NCBI GenBank assembly: GCA_963720885.1
Contig: CAVRGW010000005.1
Location: 248,001-312,000 of the forward strand
Reading direction: 5' to 3'
DNA from: DATLLN01 sp963720885
GTDB taxonomy: Bacteria; Actinomycetota; Thermoleophilia; Gaiellales; JAICJC01
Length of the DNA: 64,000 nt
The number at the start of each line of letters is the position of its first letter. Within the stretch, counting starts at the first letter, position 1. A program made the translations under genes and the position numbers. The notes beneath the pieces were generated by a model. It was not told where the DNA came from and ran no database searches. It saw only the letters and a list, made by a program, of their open reading frames with translations. Below, in pieces: positions 50,343-57,473 of this stretch.

Positions 50343-51364
50343 CCGAACTGCTCCATGAACCGCAGGTCGTTCTCCCAGAGCATCCGGATGTCCGGCACCG
50401 CGTGGCGGGCGGCGGCGATCCGCTCAACGCCCATGCCCCAGGCGTAGCCCGTCAGCTCCTCCTTGTCGTACCCCTCGACGTGGTCGAACAGGTTCGGGTC
50501 GACCATTCCGGCGCCCAGGATCTCGACCCAGCCCTCGGCTCTGCAGACACGGCAGGGCGAGCCGTCGCGCGCGCAGTTGAAGCACGACACGTCGACCTCG
50601 ACAGACGGCTCCGTGAACGGGAAGAAGTGCGGCCGCAGGCGCACCTCGCGGTCACTGCCGAACACCTCGCGCGCGAACCCGAGCAGCGTCCCCTTGAGGT
50701 GCGCCAGGCTCAGCCCGCGGTCGACGGCGAGGCCCTCGATCTGCGTGAACATCGCCGTGTGGGTCGCGTCCGGCGTGTCCCGCCGGTAACAGCGGCCCGC
50801 GCTGGCCATGTAGACCGGCGGCGGCCCAGACCGCATCGCCCTGATCTGCATGGGCGACGTGTGCGTCCGCAGGACGGTCGACTCGTCCAGGTAGAACGTG
50901 TCCGTCCACTGGCGCGACGGATGGGTGACGGCGGTGTTCAGCGCGTCGAACGTCAGGTACGTGCTCTCGACCTCCGGGCCGTCGAGGATCTCGTACCCAA
51001 GGCCCACGAAGACCTCGAGGATGTCGCGCGTCGTCTGCTCGATCAGATGTGCGTGGCCGCGGTACACCGGGACGCCGGGCAGCGTCACGTCGATCCGGTC
51101 CTCGCGGAGCCGCCGCTCGAGCTCGGCATCATGCAGCTCGCGGCCGCGCCGCTCGAGCGCGCCCTCCAGGGCAACACGGGCGGTGTTCAGCGTCTTGCCC
51201 CGCGGCCCTCGTTCCTCGGGAGGCAACGAGCCCAGCTCGCGGAGCGCCAGCGTCAGCGGCGCACGCCGTCCGACCAGGCTGACACGCACGTCGTCGAGCT
51301 CCGCGCTGGAGGCCGCTTCCTCGATCGCCGCAAGGCCGTCGCGTGTCAGCTGCTCGGTGTCCAT
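50339..51364 (-). CDS. pheS: Phenylalanyl-tRNA synthetase alpha subunit
   Basis: The 341-residue product has the N-terminal coiled region, then motif 1 (HPSRQWTDTFYLD), motif 2 (RCYRRDTPDATHTAMFTQIEGL) and motif 3 (GYAWGMGVERIA). It binds Phe and ATP. A TACACT box (minus, 51379-51374) ends 9 bases before the ATG, so no T-box or leader peptide is possible. Confidence 0.96.
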   Translation of the reverse strand: MDTEQLTRDGLAAIEEAASSAELDDVRVSLVGRRAPLTLALRELGSLPPEERGPRGKTLNTARVALEGALERRGRELHDAELERRLREDRIDVTLPGVPVYRGHAHLIEQTTRDILEVFVGLGYEILDGPEVESTYLTFDALNTAVTHPSRQWTDTFYLDESTVLRTHTSPMQIRAMRSGPPPVYMASAGRCYRRDTPDATHTAMFTQIEGLAVDRGLSLAHLKGTLLGFAREVFGSDREVRLRPHFFPFTEPSVEVDVSCFNCARDGSPCRVCRAEGWVEILGAGMVDPNLFDHVEGYDKEELTGYAWGMGVERIAAARHAVPDIRMLWENDLRFMEQFG

Positions 51365-51372
51365 GGGCGGCC

Positions 51373-51379
51373 TAGTGTA
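51373..51379. promoter_or_regulatory. Bidirectional promoter with superimposed -10 boxes
   Basis: The seven bases TAGTGTA read TAGTGT on the plus strand and TACACT on the minus strand, both TANNNT -10 boxes. They sit in a 20-base gap, 6 bases before the methyltransferase GTG and 9 before the pheS ATG. One symmetric element could start two leaderless mRNAs. Confidence 0.55.
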
Positions 51380-51384
51380 CCGGC

Positions 51385-52087
51385 GTGCCCTCGGCCTACG
51401 ACGAGCTTGGACCCGCCTACGACGCGTGGTGCGTCTCGGTCACCGAGGACATCGCCTGGTACGTCGAGCTCGCCGCTCGCGTCCGGCGGTCCGGTGCTCG
51501 AGATCGGGGTCGGATCGGGCAGGGTGGCGGTTCCCACGGCGCTCGCCGGCATCGACGTCGTCGGCGTGGACAACGCCCCCGGCATGCTGGCCATGACGGC
51601 CGCCAAGGCCGAGGCGCTGGGGGTCGCGATCGAACTGCGCCGGGCGGACATGCGCGACCTGCCCGACCTCGGCACCTATCCGCTGGTCACGGTGCCGTTC
51701 CGCGCGTTCCTGCATCTCAGCACCGACGGCGAGCGGCTCGCGGTGCTGGGCAGCCTGCGCGACGCCCTGGCGCCGGGCGGGACGCTGGCATTCGACGTGT
51801 TCCACCCGCACCCCCTGGACATCGTCGAGACCCACGACCGGTGGATGGAGCGCGAGCCCGGCATCCACGAGAGGGCGCGCTGGGACGCCTCCGACCGCTC
51901 GCTCGAACTCACCGTCCGCACGGACGACTCGGAGGCCACCATGCACCTCTGGTGGGCCACGCCGAACGACTGGCGCCGGTTGCTGACCGAGGCGGGGTTC
52001 GGTGAGATCGAGGTCTACGGCTGGTTCGACCGCAGGGCGCTATCTGCGGCGTCGGCCGACTCGGTCTGGCTCGCCCGGCCCTCCTGA
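51385..52087 (+). pseudogene. SAM-dependent methyltransferase with one frameshift
   Basis: The start reads PSAYDELGPAYDAWCVSVTE and IAWYVELA, then the frame must shift near 51480 to continue GGPVLEIGVGSGRVAVPTAL (SAM motif I), GIDVVGVDNAPGML and the rest of a Methyltransf_25 domain (LAPGGTLAFDVFHPHP) to TGA 52085. Restored, it is about 230 residues. The break may be a sequence error because both halves are otherwise intact. The last 73 bases overlap the convergent membrane protein gene. Confidence 0.7.
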
Positions 52088-52521
52088 GCCGCGACGATCA
52101 GCTCCGGGTGGTTCCACAGGCGGCGGCGCACCTCGCGCATCGGCAGCGGCAGCAGCAACAGGAACGCCCCGCCGAACGCGAACACGGCGACCCGCGCGGG
52201 CGAGTCCGCGCCGCGGAACATCAGCGCCGCGAAGATCCCAACAAGCGGGGCCATCCAGACGAACGGCGAGCGCCTCCGGCCGGGCCTCGGCACGGTCGAG
52301 GCGACCCGCCGTGCCATCAGCAGGCTGGCGCCGGATCCCGCTGCGAGGAAGACGACCAGCACGACCCAGTGGCCGCCGTCCGCCGCCCATCCGGCCGCCT
52401 CGGCGACCGCCAGCACCCCGAGCACGACCGCGAGCGCGACCAGCAGCTGCATCGGCCGCCGGGTGCGCTCGAAGAACCGGTCGCGCGCCGCCTCGGCGGG
52501 CGTCGGCGGCGTCACGCTCAT
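52015..52521 (-). CDS. Hypothetical four-helix membrane protein
   Basis: The 168-residue product has an N-terminal cytosolic stretch (TPAEAARDRFFERTRR), four membrane helices (about 23-130) and a charged C terminus. It is not recognised. The ATG overlaps the stop of the RNA methyltransferase gene by four bases (ATGA). Confidence 0.6.
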   Translation of the reverse strand: MSVTPPTPAEAARDRFFERTRRPMQLLVALAVVLGVLAVAEAAGWAADGGHWVVLVVFLAAGSGASLLMARRVASTVPRPGRRRSPFVWMAPLVGIFAALMFRGADSPARVAVFAFGGAFLLLLPLPMREVRRRLWNHPELIVAAQEGRASQTESADAADSALRSNQP

Positions 52522-53288
52522 GCCCGCTGGCGGACGGCCTCGTACAGGGCCACCGTCGCGGCCGCAGCGGCGTTCAACGACTCCGCGCCGTCGGCCTGCG
52601 GGATGCGGGCGACGTGGTCGGCCGAATCCACCAACTCCTCGGGCAGCCCCAGCCGCTCCGCGCCGACCAGCAGCATCACCGGGCCGGTCAGGTCGACGTC
52701 CCACAGCGGATCTCCGCCGTCCGCAACCAGGGCGACGCGCGGAAGTCCCTCCGGCGGCCCGTCCGGCGCCGTCTCGATGGGCACGCGGAACACCGCACCC
52801 ATCGACGCGCGGACTCCCTTGCCGGACAGCGGGTCGGAGCACCCTGCGGACAGCGCCACGAACGCCGGGCCGAGCGCGCCTGCGGCGCGGACGATCGTAC
52901 CGACGTTGCCGGGATCGATCACGCGATGCAGGTACACACCAAGGGCCGCGGCCGGATCGCGCGCCGGCAGCTCCTCGCGGCGGAACACGCCGATCACCCG
53001 GGCTGGGTGCCCCAGCGTGCCGAGCTCGGCCATCAGGCCGTCGGCGACAACGTGCACCGGCCCGCCCCGCGCCAGCCTGTCGACCAGCGCCGTGTCGGGC
53101 GCACGCTGCTCGGCGACGAAGCTCTCGACCGGCCGGATGCCGGCGGCCAGCGCCTCGTCGACCAGATCCTCGCCCTCCGCCAGGAACAGGCCCTCTCGCG
53201 AGCGGTGCCGCTTCGCCTGAAGCCGACGGGCGGCCTTCAGCCGGGCGTTCGCCCGCGAGGTGATCGGCTCGGCCTGCGCCGGCGTGAG
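52518..53288 (-). CDS. TrmH/SpoU-family RNA 2'-O-methyltransferase
   Basis: The product of about 256 residues has the substrate-binding N-terminal domain (ITSRANARLKAARRL, GLFLAEGEDLVDEAL) and the SPOUT knot (HRVIDPGNVGTIVRAAGAL, LLVGAERLGLPEELVD, ESLNAAAAATVALYE). It methylates a ribose in rRNA or tRNA. No ATG, GTG or TTG lies in frame before 53057, which would delete the first domain. The frame is open back to a CTC at 53288 with AAGGAGG 6 bases upstream, while GTG 53293, overlapping the rplT stop, is one frame off. Either a non-standard start or one missing base is likely. Confidence 0.8.
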   Translation of the reverse strand, partial: LTPAQAEPITSRANARLKAARRLQAKRHRSREGLFLAEGEDLVDEALAAGIRPVESFVAEQRAPDTALVDRLARGGPVHVVADGLMAELGTLGHPARVIGVFRREELPARDPAAALGVYLHRVIDPGNVGTIVRAAGALGPAFVALSAGCSDPLSGKGVRASMGAVFRVPIETAPDGPPEGLPRVALVADGGDPLWDVDLTGPVMLLVGAERLGLPEELVDSADHVARIPQADGAESLNAAAAATVALYEAVRQRA

Positions 53289-53289
53289 G

Positions 53290-53661
53290 TCACGCCTCCT
53301 TGGCGGCGGCCAGGGCGGACTTGGCCGATTCGGCCAGCGCCTCGAAGGCCCCGGGATCGGCGACCGCGATATCGGCCAGCACCTTGCGGTCGAGGTCGAT
53401 CTCGGCGAGCTTCAGCCCGTGGATGAACTGGTTGTAGGAGAGCCCATGCTGGCGCGCCCCGGCGTTGATGCGGACGATCCAGAGACGCCGGAAGTCGCGC
53501 TTGCGCACGCGCCGGTCGCGGTAGGAGTAGGTGAGCGACTTCAGCACCTGCTCCTTCGCGCGCTTGTAGCTGGTGTTCTTCAGGCCGCGGTAGCCCTTGG
53601 CCTGCTCCAGCACCTCACGGCGCTTCTTCTTGGCATGGACGCTTCGCTTGACTCGTGCCAC
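53290..53661 (-). CDS. rplT: 50S ribosomal protein bL20
   Basis: The 123-residue product starts ARVKRSVHAKKKRREVLE and contains KGYRGLKNTSYKRAKEQV, RDFRRLWIVRINAGARQHG and YNQFIHGLKLAEI. It binds 23S rRNA early in 50S assembly and in several bacteria represses the infC-rpmI-rplT mRNA. The GTG start is 3 bases after the rpmI stop. Confidence 0.97.
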   Translation of the reverse strand: MARVKRSVHAKKKRREVLEQAKGYRGLKNTSYKRAKEQVLKSLTYSYRDRRVRKRDFRRLWIVRINAGARQHGLSYNQFIHGLKLAEIDLDRKVLADIAVADPGAFEALAESAKSALAAAKEA

Positions 53662-53664
53662 GTG

Positions 53665-53862
53665 CTATCTCCTCCCCAGGAGCCGAAGCGCCTTGCGATA
53701 GTCGGACGGTGCCAGTCCCTTCAAGCGTCGCTTGTGGCGCTTCCGCTTTGCGGACTTGTGCTCGAAGTTATGTGAGTCGAACGCACGGCGGTGTTTGATC
53801 TTGCCGCCGGACGTCACCTTCAGCCGCTTCTTGGCGGCCGAGGATCCCTTCATCTTTGGCAT
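53665..53862 (-). CDS. rpmI: 50S ribosomal protein bL35
   Basis: The 65-residue product is MPKMKGSSAAKKRLKVTSGG, then KIKHRRAFDSHNFEHKSAKR, normal for bL35. It lies five bases after infC in the conserved infC-rpmI-rplT order. Confidence 0.97.
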   Translation of the reverse strand: MPKMKGSSAAKKRLKVTSGGKIKHRRAFDSHNFEHKSAKRKRHKRRLKGLAPSDYRKALRLLGRR

Positions 53863-53867
53863 TTCGG

Positions 53868-54596
53868 CTACTCCTGGGTCTGTTCGGCGGGCTCGGCCGC
53901 CGCTGCGGGCTCGACCTCGGCAACGGGCTCGGCGTCAGCCTCCGCCTCGGCTGCCGGATCCGCCTCCGCTGCGGGCTCAGCCGCGGCTGCGGGCGCGGCC
54001 TCAGCCGCGGGTGCGGCCGGCTCGTCCGCGGGCGGCTCCTCGTCCTTCACCGGATTCTTGTGCGGCGCCAGCATCATCACCATGTTGCGGCCGTCCTGGA
54101 GGGGGTTGGACTCGATGATGCCGAGATCCGTGACCTCCTCCGCGAGCTTCATCAGGAGCGCTCGTCCTCGCTCCGGATGCGTCATCTCGCGGCCGCGGAA
54201 CATGATGGTGACCTTCACCTTGTCCCGGTTCTTGAGGAAGCGCCTGACGTGGCCCTTCTTGGTCGCGTAGTCGTGTGGATCGATCTTCGGACGGAGCTTG
54301 ATCTCCTTGATCGTGATGGTGGACTGGTGCTTGCGGGCCAGCTTGGCCTTCTGCTCCTGCTCGTACTTGTACTTCGAGTAGTCCATCACCCGACACACCG
54401 GCGGCTTCGCGTCGGCAGCGACCTCGACCAGGTCGAGGTTCTTGTCCCAGGCGTACTTCATCGCCTCGTCGGTGCTCTTGATGCCGATCTGGGCGCCGTC
54501 CGAGTCGATCAGACGCACCTGCGGTACGCGAATCGCCTCGTTGATCCGGGTCTGCGGCTCCTGTGGCCGCTGGTCGAACCTCCGCCGGGGCCTCAA
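53868..54596 (-). CDS. infC: Translation initiation factor IF-3 with acidic C-terminal extension
   Basis: The core spans about residues 12-180: RINEAIRVPQVRLIDSDGAQ, MDYSKYKYEQEQKAK and TIKEIKLRPKIDPHDY. After HKNPV the protein continues with about 60 residues rich in Ala, Glu and Pro, which ordinary IF-3 lacks. The start is probably TTG 54596, overlapping the stop of a ten-codon ORF; non-ATG starts are typical of infC and allow IF-3 to control itself. A TTG at 54656 would fall inside a terminator hairpin tail. Confidence 0.9.
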   Translation of the reverse strand: MRPRRRFDQRPQEPQTRINEAIRVPQVRLIDSDGAQIGIKSTDEAMKYAWDKNLDLVEVAADAKPPVCRVMDYSKYKYEQEQKAKLARKHQSTITIKEIKLRPKIDPHDYATKKGHVRRFLKNRDKVKVTIMFRGREMTHPERGRALLMKLAEEVTDLGIIESNPLQDGRNMVMMLAPHKNPVKDEEPPADEPAAPAAEAAPAAAAEPAAEADPAAEAEADAEPVAEVEPAAAAEPAEQTQE

Positions 54597-54625
54597 GTGG
54601 TGTGCCCAGTCACGATCTTGCTCAA
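54593..54625 (-). CDS. Ten-residue upstream ORF before infC (MSKIVTGHTT)
   Basis: A TTG at 54625, with GGAAGGA about 11 bases upstream, begins a ten-codon frame whose TGA overlaps the infC TTG start (TTGA). Such coupling would make infC translation depend on this ORF. No independent ribosome site lies before the infC TTG. It could also be coincidental. Confidence 0.35.
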   Translation of the reverse strand: MSKIVTGHTT

Positions 54626-54645
54626 GCCTGTTCGTTCCTTCCGTC

Positions 54646-54678
54646 GGAAAACACAAACGGGCGCCGCGAAGGCACCCG
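54646..54678 (-). terminator. Intrinsic terminator in the infC leader
   Basis: On the minus strand CGGGTGCC (54678-54671), loop TTCGC, GGCGCCCG (54665-54658), then TTTGTGTTTT. The stem is 8 bp with one G-U. This is the best Rho-independent terminator in the window, and it lies before the infC start, as in an attenuator. Confidence 0.7.
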
Positions 54679-54788
54679 TCTCATCACGTCCCCAGGGGGC
54701 GTGCGCCGAATCGATTCGGTTGAACCCACCAAGGACGTGCCCGGTAGGTGAGAAGCGGGTGCCTCTGCTTTGCCAGGGCCGCAGTATA
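54679..54788 (-). promoter_or_regulatory. infC-rpmI-rplT leader with antiterminator (L20-type attenuator)
   Basis: GGCACCCG (54763-54756) can pair with CGGGTGCC (54678-54671), which is the 5' arm of the terminator, so the two folds exclude each other. Inside, CACGTCC (54739-54733) pairs with GGACGTG (54691-54685), and CCGAATCGATTCGG (54706-54719) is a perfect palindrome. A TATACT -10 lies at 54788-54783. In Bacillus and relatives the same operon is attenuated by bL20 binding its leader; the ligand here is inferred from the operon. Confidence 0.6.
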
Positions 54789-54843
54789 GCCGAGGGCCCG
54801 CGCACGGCTCTGTACCACATCTGTCGCAAGCATGCTGACACGC

Positions 54844-54872
54844 TTGACCAGCGGGGCGTTCTGGTGTCAATA
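54844..54872 (+). promoter_or_regulatory. Promoter of the phosphoribosyltransferase gene
   Basis: TTGACC (54844-54849), 17 bases, then TCAATA (54867-54872), ending 7 bases before the GTG start at 54880. The mRNA is therefore leaderless. Confidence 0.6.
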
Positions 54873-54879
54873 TCGCACC

Positions 54880-55521
54880 GTGTTCAGGGACCGCACTCAG
54901 GCAGGCGCGGGACTCGCCGCGGCCCTCCCGGATCTCCGCGGGCGACCGAACGTCACGATCGTCGGTCTCGCCCGGGGCGGAGTCGAGGTCGCGGCCGAGA
55001 TGGCGCGGCTGCTCGAGGTGCCGATGGACGTGCTGTGCATCAAGAAGGTGCCGATGCCTGGCTATCGAGAGCTGGCGATGGGCGCTGTCGCCCCGATGGG
55101 CGAGCGTTTCACCAACCGGCGGATCGCCTCGGTGCTGTCGACCGCCGAGATCGAGGCCGCGTACGACGCGGCGACGGTGGAGGCCCGGGCGATGGACGAG
55201 CGCCTGCGCCACGGGCTGCCGCTGAACGTCGCCAGCCGGATCGCGGTGATCACTGACGATGGCGCGGCCACCGGCGCGTCGGTGCGTGCGGCGCTGGCCG
55301 CCACACGCAACGCGATGGCGCGGCAGATCGTGATCGCGCTGCCGGTCCTCCCCCAGCCGTCTGCCGAGCGTCTGGGCCGCGAATGCGATCGCCTGGTCAC
55401 GCTGCGCGCTCCCCAGCGCTTCCGTGCAGTCAGCCAGTTCTACGAGGAGTTCCCGCAGGTCACCGAGGAGCGCGTCCGCGAGCTGCTGGCGGCGCACCTT
55501 CCTGCGATGGAGCTCACGTAA
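54880..55521 (+). CDS. Phosphoribosyltransferase family protein
   Basis: This 213-residue protein has the PRPP loop VITDDGAATGASV and the early strand VTIVGLARGGVEVAAEMARL. It belongs to the ComF/YqfG-like group of PRT-fold proteins with an insertion of about 60 residues between them. The substrate base is unknown. Its last 8 bases overlap the kce gene on the other strand. Confidence 0.8.
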   Translation: MFRDRTQAGAGLAAALPDLRGRPNVTIVGLARGGVEVAAEMARLLEVPMDVLCIKKVPMPGYRELAMGAVAPMGERFTNRRIASVLSTAEIEAAYDAATVEARAMDERLRHGLPLNVASRIAVITDDGAATGASVRAALAATRNAMARQIVIALPVLPQPSAERLGRECDRLVTLRAPQRFRAVSQFYEEFPQVTEERVRELLAAHLPAMELT

Positions 55522-56332
55522 GCCCGAGCAGCTCGCGCGCCCGCTCCGGCGTCGCCGGCGTGCGGCCGAGCAGCGTTGCGATCGCCACGACACGCGCCAC
55601 CAGGTCGGCGTTCGATGCCGCCTGCATGCCCGGCTCCACCTCCACCTGATCCTCGAACCCGCAGCGCACGTGTCCGCCGCAGGCCAGCGCTGCGGTGACA
55701 ACGGGCAGGAAGCTGCGGCCGATGCCGGTCGCCGACCACGTCGAGCCGGGCGGGAGCCGGTCGGAGAGCATGACCACGTTCTGCGCGGTGCCGGCGATCC
55801 CACCCGGCACCCCGAGCACCAGATCGTGGTGCTGTGGCCCCTCCAGCGGCGCCTTCGCCGCCAGCCAGCGCGCGTTGTCGAGATGACCGGCGTCGAAGAT
55901 CTCGAGCTCCGGCCGGACGCCCGCGGCCAGCTGTGCGCGAGCGAACTCCAGCATCAGCGGCGCCGGGTTCTCGAACACGCCGCGGCCGAAGTTGACCGTT
56001 CCGCAGGTCAGGCTGGCCATCTCCGGCTCCGCCGCGAGCGACCCCAGCCGCTCCTCCGCCGTCATGCCGATCGCGCCGCCGGTCGACACCTGGACGATCA
56101 TGTCCGGCGCCCGCTCGCGGATCGCCGCCACCGTCGCGATGTAGCGGTCGGCGTCCTGGGTGGGCGTGCCGTCGTCCCATCGCGCGTGGACGTGCACCAT
56201 CCGCGCACCGGCGTCGAACGCGCGCCGCGCCTCCTCGGCGATCTCGTCCGGCGTGTAGGGAACGCCCGGCGCCTGATCGCGGGTGGTCTCCGCCCCGCAG
56301 GGGGCGACCGTGATGACCAGGTCGCCGCTCAC
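55514..56332 (-). CDS. kce: 3-keto-5-aminohexanoate cleavage enzyme (BKACE family)
   Basis: The 272-residue TIM barrel converts 3-keto-5-aminohexanoate and acetyl-CoA to acetoacetate and 3-aminobutyryl-CoA. Zinc ligands appear as HVHAR (near residue 45) and Glu in GFEDQVEV near the end. TLTCGTVNFG-type SLTCGTVNFG and GGHVRCGFED are family phrases. It is the last gene of the lysine operon, and its GTG overlaps the kal stop by 4 bases. BKACE enzymes vary in substrate, but the neighbours fix this one. Confidence 0.88.
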   Translation of the reverse strand: MSGDLVITVAPCGAETTRDQAPGVPYTPDEIAEEARRAFDAGARMVHVHARWDDGTPTQDADRYIATVAAIRERAPDMIVQVSTGGAIGMTAEERLGSLAAEPEMASLTCGTVNFGRGVFENPAPLMLEFARAQLAAGVRPELEIFDAGHLDNARWLAAKAPLEGPQHHDLVLGVPGGIAGTAQNVVMLSDRLPPGSTWSATGIGRSFLPVVTAALACGGHVRCGFEDQVEVEPGMQAASNADLVARVVAIATLLGRTPATPERARELLGLT

Positions 56333-56739
56333 ACTGCGGCGCGCCCCTGCGGCCCGCGCGAGTGCTCCTTCTTGACCACGTACGTCCCGCGGGCCCGCGT
56401 GACCAGCACCGGCTCGGAGAGGTAGTCGGCCGCGGAGTCCGAGATGTCCGGGCGGGCGACGATCTCTTTCCAGATCTCCAGGTCGACGGTGCGGCTGGTG
56501 TTGCCCATGCGGACGATCGTGCCACGCGCGCGCACGAAGTCGCCGCCGTACATCGGGGCCAGGAACTCGACCTTCTCGTAGCCGGCGAACAACCCCTCGT
56601 CGCCGTCCGTGTGGATCGCCAGCTCGGTGACGATGTCGCCGAAGATCTCGAGGCCGTGCGCGCCGTCCACGAGGTTGCCTCCGTAGTGCACATCCGCGGC
56701 CGATAGCCGCATGCGAAGCTCGACGGTCAGTCCTTCCAT
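56329..56739 (-). CDS. kal: 3-aminobutyryl-CoA ammonia lyase
   Basis: This 136-residue hot-dog-fold protein (LRMRLSAADVHYGGNLVDGA, then EKVEFLAPMYGGDFVRARG) removes ammonia from 3-aminobutyryl-CoA to give crotonyl-CoA. The length and phrases match the Kal family of lysine fermenters. It overlaps kamE by 13 bases upstream and kce downstream, so all are one mRNA. Confidence 0.87.
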   Translation of the reverse strand: MEGLTVELRMRLSAADVHYGGNLVDGAHGLEIFGDIVTELAIHTDGDEGLFAGYEKVEFLAPMYGGDFVRARGTIVRMGNTSRTVDLEIWKEIVARPDISDSAADYLSEPVLVTRARGTYVVKKEHSRGPQGRAAV

Positions 56740-57473
56740 GACTCCCCCTTGCGTTGGATGAGCTCGGTCGCGACCCAGGCCGCGACCTGCGAGGGCGTCG
56801 AGCCGGCTCCGAACCCGGCGTCGTACCCCAGCTCCTTGGCGAACGTGTTCGACAGCCGCGGGCCGCCGGCGATCAGCAGGTAGCGGTCGCGCAGCCCCTC
56901 GGCCTCGAGCAGGTCGACCAGCTTGGTCAGCTGGCGAGCGTGCACCTGCTTCTGGGTGACCACCTGGGACACCAGGATCGCGTCGGCGCTCCGCTCCTGC
57001 GCCTCGCGGACGAGCCGCTCGCACGGCACCTGCGCGCCCAGGTTGACGGCGTCGATCCACGGGTAGCGCTCCAGCCCGTAGTCGCCCGCGAATCCCTTCA
57101 TGTTCATGATCGCGTCGATGCCCACCGTGTGGGCGTCGGACTCGATGGCCGCGCCGATCACGACCACCTTGCGCCCCAGCTCGCGCTCGATCAGGGCGTT
57201 GATCTGGCGGTAGTCGAGCTGCGGCGCCTCGGCCTCGGTCGCCGTCACCTGGCTCGGGTCGACGCCGCGCGCCGCCTTCGCGTAGGCGACGTAGAACGTC
57301 ATGTCGCGGTCGGCGGCCGTCGCGTGCACGATCTGCGGCTCGAGGAAGCCGTTGTTGCGCAAGAACTGCAGGCCGACCTCCCGCGCGCCCGCGTCGGCGG
57401 GCACGGGCAGCGTGAAGCTCAGCTGCACCATGGCGTCGTCGGCGGTGTCCCCGTAGGGCAGGATCTCAGACAC
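56727..57473 (-). CDS. kamE: Lysine 5,6-aminomutase beta subunit
   Basis: This 248-residue B12- and PLP-binding subunit has the cobalamin motif DAHTVG, with His as the lower ligand. A Lys lies 11 residues later in AIMNMKG, the same spacing as His133 and Lys144 of the Clostridium enzyme, where the lysine forms the PLP aldimine. It moves the terminal amino group of D-lysine or beta-lysine to C5. The GTG start at 57473 overlaps the kamD stop by 8 bases; earlier in-frame codons are a shadow of kamD. Confidence 0.92.
   Translation of the reverse strand: MSEILPYGDTADDAMVQLSFTLPVPADAGAREVGLQFLRNNGFLEPQIVHATAADRDMTFYVAYAKAARGVDPSQVTATEAEAPQLDYRQINALIERELGRKVVVIGAAIESDAHTVGIDAIMNMKGFAGDYGLERYPWIDAVNLGAQVPCERLVREAQERSADAILVSQVVTQKQVHARQLTKLVDLLEAEGLRDRYLLIAGGPRLSNTFAKELGYDAGFGAGSTPSQVAAWVATELIQRKGESWKD

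Noticed and set aside
51365..51384. T-box or Phe attenuator before pheS
   Set aside because: The gap is only 20 bases and the -10 box places the start of transcription at the ATG.
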